A stretch of DNA of 30,666 nucleotides from Candidatus Krumholzibacteriia bacterium (GTDB lineage: Bacteria; Krumholzibacteriota; Krumholzibacteriia; G020349025). Positions 25,667 to 30,666 of the stretch are shown one piece after another (within the stretch, counting starts at the first letter, position 1; each line of letters opens with the position of its first letter). The stretch covers positions 1 through 30,666 of the forward strand of contig DASRJW010000085.1 of the NCBI GenBank assembly GCA_035649275.1, read 5' to 3'. The notes beneath the pieces were generated by a model, which saw only the letters and a list, made by a program, of their open reading frames with translations, did not search any database and was not told where the DNA came from. The position numbers were made by a program, and so were the translations under genes.

Positions 25667-27919
25667 TCAGCCCCGTGCAGCACGCAAGCGCGGGCTTCGC
25701 CCGCGGGGACGCGGTGCGGCACGATGAGCACGCACCGCTTCGAGCACGCCCTGGCCGACGGCACGAGCCTTGTCCGAGATCCGATCCACCGGCGGCTGCC
25801 GGCGGCGGGGGTCGATGTCACCGAGTTTCTGGCCGGCGCGCACGTGTTCGCCATCGCGCAACATGCCGCGGACGATGCCGCCGATACCTGCGCGAATGGC
25901 GCGAGGGCCGACACGGGCCACCACCTGTCCACGGCGCACACGCGTCCCGATCCCTGCGAGCACTCGCAACCGGCCTGCCCGGGGCGAGCGCAACAGGCGC
26001 TCCCGCATCGCGCCTCCCACGTCTCCCGGAACGCCGGTGTCCGGCGCCGCGCTGCCGCGCCAGAGAATGCGGCCGAGACTCGGGCCGCGAAGTGTCTCCA
26101 CCACGACATCGCAGTCGACACCGGCTCGGTGTCCCGGCCCGAGGGCGACGCGGAAGGAAGAAGCCGGCAGATCCAGCGCCTGCTTCTTGTTCATGCGGGC
26201 GTCGACCACGATCGGCGGACGCAACGCCGCCAGCGCTCGCGACAACGGCACCACCAGGAGCGGGATGGCGTGCTTGCGCCGGCCGCGCCGCCACGCTCCG
26301 CCGCGCTGCAAGGCGTCGAGCTTCGTCCGCCTGCAGGCGATCCCCTCCACCACCACCTCCCCTGTTCGTGCCGCTTCGGCGAAGGCCACGCGGCGGCGCA
26401 CCGCCAGAGGCCTCGCCTTCTCGACGACGACGACAGGGAACCCGGCGCGGACGAGGGCGTGCGCCGCCCCCGTGCCCAGGTCGCCGCAGCCGACGCAGAG
26501 AACCAAGGGTCGCGCCTCCTCCCGTCGCCAGGGGCTCGGCATCCCTCTGCTTCGCGCCGATTGCAGCCGCGCCAGGTCGGCCGGGCGGTCCACGTCCACG
26601 AGATCGGTGCCTGGATCCAGGCTCAGTGGAAAGACCCGCTCGGGATACGCCGCGACGACCGCCCTGCCCCCGTCGTCATCGGGAACGCGGCGGAGCGCTG
26701 GCAAGAGCGCCGCGGGAAAGTAGGCGGGGTTTCGCGGCGCGCCCATCACCATGGGACGGACGATGCAATGCTGCAGCGTGGAGCCGAGCGTCGCGATGCG
26801 GCGCAGTGTGGAGACGCGGACCGCGGGCATGTCGGCATGGGCGAAGAGCATGCCGAACCCCGGGGGCACGGCACCTGACGCGGCTCGGACCGAGCTCCCG
26901 AGACCACGCGCCGGCGTCCGGTTGCGGACGAAGCGCACGGGAACGGCACCAGCCGCCGCTGCACGCCGAACCGCCGCTCGCACGCCTGCATCTCGAGGCC
27001 CGGTGACGACGATGACGGTGCCGAAGCCGGCGCCAAGGAGGTGCCGCGCCGCGTGCTCGACGAGCGGCTTGCCGCGCCAGAGCTCGAGGAGCTTCGATTC
27101 CCCGGCTGCAGTGCGCCCGTAGCGCCGGCCGAGACCGGCAGCCAGCAGAATGCCGCAGACGCCGGAAAGCGTCACCCCGCTCCGCTTCGTACCGCGCCCG
27201 AGATCCCAACTCTGGAACGGACCCGAGGCCAGGTCCTCGGCGGCACCGACGCGCAAGGACACGCCGGGATCCTGCCAGCGAGGGTCCCGACGGCGCACGC
27301 GGCGTTCCACGTGGGAGACGAGGCGATGCAAGACTTCGGGGCTCACGCCGCCCGTACCGCTCAGGAGCACGCTGAGCGGAGCGCGCGGCGGCAGCCGGGC
27401 GAGATAGGCATCGAGCATCCGTTCCACGTCGGCGACGCCGACCGTGCCGCTGCCGCCGAAGTGCTGCGGCCGGTGCGCCACCTCGGCAGGCGTGCGCCCG
27501 AGGGCTCCAAGACCGGCGACCAGGACGACGCGAGTGAGCGGCCCCGGCGGCCAGGCAGGTTCGTGCTCGTCGGGAAGTTTGACGAGGCGTCGCGCTGCAC
27601 CATCCGCCTCGACGAGGAGGAGATCGCCGGGCCTTTGCCGCGACCAGGCATGGAGCCAAACGAGCGCTGGCCCTTGCAGGCGCGATCCAGCCGCCACCGC
27701 GAGCGTCAATGGCCGCGCGCTGTCGAGCTGCGGTGCCGCACGCTCGAGCGCCGCTGCATCCGGGAAGACGACGAGGAGGCCACGGCCGAAACCGTCACGG
27801 CCGAGATGCGTGGTGGTGGTGGCCAGCGACGCGGGTCGCTCGGACAAGAGACGGCGAATGGCGCCCGTCTTGCCGCCGGCGCCGACGAAGGCGACGACGC
27901 CCCGCGAGGGCAGACCCAA
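25667..27919 (-). CDS. YqeC-MocA-YqeB fusion: selenium-dependent molybdenum hydroxylase maturation protein
   Basis: 750 residues joining three proteins that are separate in E. coli. (1) About 1-235, YqeC: P-loop-like FVGAGGKTG (11-19), LLVEADGAARRLVKLPDEHE (101-120), GRTPAEVAHRPQHF. (2) About 250-455, MocA-like cytidylyltransferase: GILLAAGLGRRYG (256-268), Lys276, TPARGLGSSVRA (335-346), FAHADMPAV (359-367), DDDGGRAVV, DLVDVDRPADL. (3) About 470-735, YqeB: LCVGCGDLGTGAAHALVRAG, VRRRVAFAEA, VVDARMNKKQ, LGPGHRAGVDCDVVVETLRG, APDTGVPGDVGG, IGGIVRGMLRDG, DIDPR, DKARAVGQGVLEAV. MocA makes molybdopterin cytosine dinucleotide; YqeB and YqeC are linked by comparative genomics to labile-selenium Mo hydroxylases. 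The only usual start is a TTG (27919); the frame is open back to the preceding gene's stop, so a CTG start is possible. Confidence 0.92.
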   Translation of the reverse strand: MGLPSRGVVAFVGAGGKTGAIRRLLSERPASLATTTTHLGRDGFGRGLLVVFPDAAALERAAPQLDSARPLTLAVAAGSRLQGPALVWLHAWSRQRPGDLLLVEADGAARRLVKLPDEHEPAWPPGPLTRVVLVAGLGALGRTPAEVAHRPQHFGGSGTVGVADVERMLDAYLARLPPRAPLSVLLSGTGGVSPEVLHRLVSHVERRVRRRDPRWQDPGVSLRVGAAEDLASGPFQSWDLGRGTKRSGVTLSGVCGILLAAGLGRRYGRTAAGESKLLELWRGKPLVEHAARHLLGAGFGTVIVVTGPRDAGVRAAVRRAAAAGAVPVRFVRNRTPARGLGSSVRAASGAVPPGFGMLFAHADMPAVRVSTLRRIATLGSTLQHCIVRPMVMGAPRNPAYFPAALLPALRRVPDDDGGRAVVAAYPERVFPLSLDPGTDLVDVDRPADLARLQSARSRGMPSPWRREEARPLVLCVGCGDLGTGAAHALVRAGFPVVVVEKARPLAVRRRVAFAEAARTGEVVVEGIACRRTKLDALQRGGAWRRGRRKHAIPLLVVPLSRALAALRPPIVVDARMNKKQALDLPASSFRVALGPGHRAGVDCDVVVETLRGPSLGRILWRGSAAPDTGVPGDVGGAMRERLLRSPRAGRLRVLAGIGTRVRRGQVVARVGPRAIRAGIGGIVRGMLRDGEHVRAGQKLGDIDPRRRQPPVDRISDKARAVGQGVLEAVRAHRAAPRPRGRSPRLRAARG

Positions 27920-27982
27920 GGCCTGCGCCAGCGAGCTCGTCGAGCTCGCACCTCTGCCCCGCCCCGGTCGCAGCGTCCCGCC

Positions 27983-29161
27983 TCAGGCCAGGGACTCGAT
28001 GCAGCTCTGCATGCGCTTCAAGGCCTCGCGGATGTTGTCCTGCGAATTGGCGTAGGAAAGACGCAGATAGCCTTCCCCGTAGGCGCCGAAGGCCGTACCT
28101 GCCAGCGTCGCCACGCCTGCTTCCTGCAGCAGCAAGGACGCCAGCTCGGCGGATTTCTTCCCCGTCGCGGTGATGTTCGGGAAGACATAGAAAGCGCCCT
28201 GGGGCCGCAGGCAACGCACCTTCGGAATCGCGTTCAAACCATCCACGATGAGATCACGGCGCCGCCGGAACTCGGCCACCATGGCCTCCACCGCGTCCTG
28301 CGGCCCCTGCACCGCCGCCATGCCGGCCCGCTGCGTGAAGCTCGCGGTGCAGCTGTTGCAGTTGGTCATGAACTTGCCGATCATGTCGGCCACAGGTTGC
28401 GGTGCCACGGCGAAACCGAGACGCCAGCCGGTCATGGCGAAGGTCTTCGAGTGGCCATCCAGGAGAAGGGTGCGCTCCCGCATGCCCGGCACCGAGAGAA
28501 TCGAATGATGCCCGCCGTCGTAGAGAATGCGGGCATAGATCTCGTCGGTGAGCACCCAGAAGTCGTGCTTCTGCGCCAGCTCCGCGATGCGCTCCGCATC
28601 GCGCTTCGGGATCACGCCGCCGGTGGGATTCGCCGGTGTGTTGAGGATGAGCATCTTGGTGCGCGGCCCCACCAGCGACTCGAGCTCGTCCAGGTCGAGG
28701 CTGAAGGCCTTGTCCTCGGACAGACGGATCGGCACCGGCTTGGCGTCCAGGTAGCGGATCACGGACTCGTAGATGGGGAAGCCCGGGTTCGGATAAATCA
28801 CCTCGTCCCCCGGATCGACGAGCGCCATCAGACCGAAGAACAGCACCGGCTTACCTCCCGGGGTCATCACGACCTCTTCGGGTGCGACACGCACGCCGCG
28901 CATGGCGCCGGCGTACTCGGCGATGGCGGCGCGGACCTCTGGCAACCCCGCCGAGGGCCCGTAGTGGGTGAAACCTTCGCGCATCGCCTGGATGCCGGCC
29001 TCGACGATGTAAGCAGGTGTGTCGAAATCGGGCTCGCCGATCTCGAGGTGGACCACGTGGCGACCTTGTGCTTCCAGCGCCCGCGCCCGAGCCAGGACCT
29101 CGAAGGCCGTCTCCGTCCCCAGGCGTCCCGTCGCCTTGGCCAACATCTGTAGGCGCTGCAT
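27983..29161 (-). CDS. Class I PLP-dependent aminotransferase (AspC-like)
   Basis: 392 residues, fold type I. HLEIGEPDFDTPAYIVEAG (38-56) is the family opening; NTPANPTGGVIP (174-185) holds the Asn that contacts PLP, DEIYA (206-210) the Asp and Tyr, HSKTFAMTGWRLGF (237-250) the PLP Lys239, and a C-terminal GYLRLSYAN the substrate-carboxylate Arg. Such enzymes act on aspartate, alanine or aromatic amino acids; specificity cannot be read from sequence. It lies 38 bases after the threonine-synthase-like gene and 63 bases before the fusion gene, so it belongs to this operon. A role in disposing of amino groups or in the PLP chemistry of the pathway is inference. ATG at 29161; a second ATG at 29146 is possible. 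Confidence 0.94.
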   Translation of the reverse strand: MQRLQMLAKATGRLGTETAFEVLARARALEAQGRHVVHLEIGEPDFDTPAYIVEAGIQAMREGFTHYGPSAGLPEVRAAIAEYAGAMRGVRVAPEEVVMTPGGKPVLFFGLMALVDPGDEVIYPNPGFPIYESVIRYLDAKPVPIRLSEDKAFSLDLDELESLVGPRTKMLILNTPANPTGGVIPKRDAERIAELAQKHDFWVLTDEIYARILYDGGHHSILSVPGMRERTLLLDGHSKTFAMTGWRLGFAVAPQPVADMIGKFMTNCNSCTASFTQRAGMAAVQGPQDAVEAMVAEFRRRRDLIVDGLNAIPKVRCLRPQGAFYVFPNITATGKKSAELASLLLQEAGVATLAGTAFGAYGEGYLRLSYANSQDNIREALKRMQSCIESLA

Positions 29162-29199
29162 GCGTTCCCCGTTTCGTTCGCCGCGGACAGCCGCGTCCG

Positions 29200-30453
29200 T
29201 CAGCCTGGTGACAGGTGCACGCGCAGATCCTCCAGGTGCGGACCGACGCGCATGGCTTCTCCGGCGGCGCTACGGGCGCCGTCCACGTCCTTCAAGCCGT
29301 TGCCGGTGACGAGGACGACGATGCGCTCGCGGGGCTCCACGAGACGGCGCTCTCGAGCGACGAGCAGACCGGCCAGGCCCGCCACACCTGCCGGTTCGCC
29401 GAAGACGCCAGCGGTGCGCGAGAGCACTCGCTGTGCCTCACGAATCGCCTCGTCCTCTACCCGGACGAAAGCTCCCGCCGAGAGCCGGATCGCTTCCAGC
29501 GCCTTCAACGCATTGCGTGGCCGGCCGACGTTGATGCTATCGGCGTAGGAGTTCGGGCGCACCGGTGCGGGCGACGCGCCGCTCTCGAAGGCCCGCACCA
29601 AGGCGTCGGCGCCGGCCGCCTGCACGCCGAGCAAGCGCGGCACTCGCGAGGTGAGCCCGAGGGCGCGGAATTGCTGAAACCCTTTGTAGAGACTGCTCAC
29701 GATGCACCCGTCCCCGACGGCGACGACGCAGACGTCGGGGGGCTCGAAGCCCAGGTCCTCGGCGATCTCGAAGGCCGCGGTCTTCTTGCCTTCGACGAGA
29801 AAAGGATTCACCGCGGCATTGCGATTGTACCAGCCCTGCGCCGCGATGGCCTGCTCGCAGAGATCGTAGGTCTGGTCGTAATCGCCCTCGACGCTGAAGA
29901 CGCGGGCGCCGAAGAGGAGGAGCTGGGTCAGCTTGGGAGCGGGGGCGTTCTTCGGCACGAAGACGATGGTGTCGAGGCCCATGGAAGCGCCGATGCCGGC
30001 GAACGACGAAGCGGCGTTTCCGGTGGAGGCACAGGCGCCGGCGCGGCAACCGGCGTCGAGGGCGGCGGCGACGCCGACGGCGCTGGCGCGGTCCTTGTAG
30101 CTGCCCGTGGGGTTGACCCCGTCGTCCTTGACGTAGAGCGAAGCGAAGCCGAGCTCGCGGCGTAGCGCCGGCGTCTCGTAAAGAGGCGTGCAGCCCACGC
30201 GGAGCGGCGTCAGGTGCGTCTCGTCTTCCACCGGGAGGAGCTCGCGATAGCGCCAGATGTCGCGCTGGCGGCGCTCCCCGAGCACGGCGCGGGTGAAGTG
30301 GCGCGCCAGACGGGCGTCGTCCCAGAGCACGTCTTGGATGCCGCCGCAACGGCGACAGCGATAGGGCTGTGGCTCGTAAGGGTGCTCGGCGGCGCAGGCG
30401 AGGCAGCGGGTGCCGCGAATGCGTTCCTTCTTGGGCAGGAGTGCGTCGCTCAC
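29200..30453 (-). CDS. Threonine-synthase-like PLP enzyme (fold type II)
   Basis: 417 residues. N-terminal zinc-ribbon-like cysteines C17, C20, C33 and C36 (RCLAC ... YRCRRCGG), then the beta-family catalytic domain: TPLYETPALRRELGF, VNPTGSYKDRAS with the PLP Lys120, STGNAASSFAGIGA (phosphate-binding loop), GWYNRNAAVNPFLVEGKKT, VAVGDGCIVSSLYKGFQQF, and VTGNGLKD at the C terminus. This matches threonine synthase (O-phosphohomoserine to threonine). The operon position is where E. coli has diaminopropionate ammonia-lyase (YgeX), also a fold-type II PLP enzyme, so a catabolic lyase role is an alternative. The GTG start at 30453 overlaps the upstream stop by four bases (GTGA) and has GGGAG six bases upstream. 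Confidence 0.9.
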   Translation of the reverse strand: MSDALLPKKERIRGTRCLACAAEHPYEPQPYRCRRCGGIQDVLWDDARLARHFTRAVLGERRQRDIWRYRELLPVEDETHLTPLRVGCTPLYETPALRRELGFASLYVKDDGVNPTGSYKDRASAVGVAAALDAGCRAGACASTGNAASSFAGIGASMGLDTIVFVPKNAPAPKLTQLLLFGARVFSVEGDYDQTYDLCEQAIAAQGWYNRNAAVNPFLVEGKKTAAFEIAEDLGFEPPDVCVVAVGDGCIVSSLYKGFQQFRALGLTSRVPRLLGVQAAGADALVRAFESGASPAPVRPNSYADSINVGRPRNALKALEAIRLSAGAFVRVEDEAIREAQRVLSRTAGVFGEPAGVAGLAGLLVARERRLVEPRERIVVLVTGNGLKDVDGARSAAGEAMRVGPHLEDLRVHLSPG

Positions 30454-30666
30454 GTCGTTCTCCCGCTGTCGCCAGCTCCACCCCGACTCGTCTGCCAGCG
30501 CGGCGTGGCGCGGCGGAAACGTTCCCAGAGGAGCGCGGCCCGCTCGCGGCAGCGCTCGCCGAGCTCCACTTCGTCGACCAGGGTGCACCGTGCCTCGTCG
30601 AGGACGCGCTCACCGGCCACGAACACCGCCCGCACTGCGGGCTCCACCTCGCCGTGCAGCAGGTGC
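30450..30666 (-). CDS. ssnA: Amidohydrolase C-terminal end, SsnA-like (runs off the window)
   Basis: Only the last 71 codons are present; the rest lies beyond the right edge. The peptide HLLHGEVEPAVRAVFVAGER, then VLDEARCTLVDEVELGERCR and ALLWERFRRA, has the closing layout of cytosine/guanine-deaminase-type amidohydrolases: a VxxVFVxGexVL strand pair capping the barrel, then a helix ending in LW-x-RF. The LWERF ending and the neighbouring genes (MocA/YqeB/YqeC fusion, ygeW, carbamate kinase) point to SsnA, a putative aminohydrolase of the selenium-dependent Mo hydroxylase locus. The metal-binding residues are outside the window, so the exact family is inferred. It is translationally coupled (GTGA) to the PLP enzyme. 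Confidence 0.65.
   Translation of the reverse strand, partial: HLLHGEVEPAVRAVFVAGERVLDEARCTLVDEVELGERCRERAALLWERFRRATPRWQTSRGGAGDSGRTT

Overview
This is a GC-rich bacterial window in which almost every gene lies on the minus strand. The one clear exception is a MOSC-domain gene at 22744-23610. Genes are tightly packed, with many stop/start overlaps (ATGA, GTGA, TGATG). The gene set is argS-rsfS, a NusG-II/Gx/polyprenyl-synthase trio, prkA-DUF444-spoVR, tatC-nrdR, ywlC/ywlE-like genes, purE-purD and a YqeC/MocA/YqeB protein. It suggests a free-living chemoheterotroph from a poorly cultured, GC-rich phylum (Eisenbacteria-, Krumholzibacteriota- or Gemmatimonadota-like). That placement is a guess from gene content and base composition only.

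Left part (1-15714), read in transcription order (right to left on this map): a protein of unknown function, a DUF1684 lipoprotein and a DEDDh exonuclease with a WYL-like tail; purD, purE, a YrdC/Sua5 protein, an arginine-phosphatase-like LMW-PTP, a branched-chain aminotransferase, nrdR and tatC; a 394-base gap, then prkA, DUF444 and spoVR; then a polyprenyl diphosphate synthase, a NusG domain II protein, a Gx-type membrane protein, rsfS and the 5' end of argS.

Middle (15715-16385): a non-coding stretch with an AT-rich perfect palindrome at 16099-16122 and a textbook plus-strand intrinsic terminator at 16226-16270. A possible 35-residue membrane peptide sits just upstream of the terminator.

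Right part (16386-30666): a BMP-type nucleoside ABC importer (binding lipoprotein, ATPase, two permeases) is followed by a lipoprotein 5'-nucleotidase. Across a divergent promoter and the MOSC gene lies a second operon, transcribed leftward: an SsnA-like amidohydrolase (cut by the window edge), a threonine-synthase-like PLP enzyme, a class I aminotransferase, a three-domain YqeC-MocA-YqeB fusion, a YgeW-type knotted carbamoyltransferase and a carbamate kinase. YqeB, YqeC, MocA, SsnA, YgeW and a carbamate kinase are known markers of the selenium-dependent molybdenum hydroxylase / anaerobic purine-breakdown locus of E. coli and clostridia. The inferred theme is salvage: nucleotides are dephosphorylated outside, nucleosides imported, purines opened by a Mo hydroxylase (not in the window), and carbamoyl phosphate converted to ATP, ammonia and CO2.

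The most unusual items are the single-chain fusion of the three molybdenum-cofactor maturation proteins and the non-standard PLP-enzyme composition of this operon.
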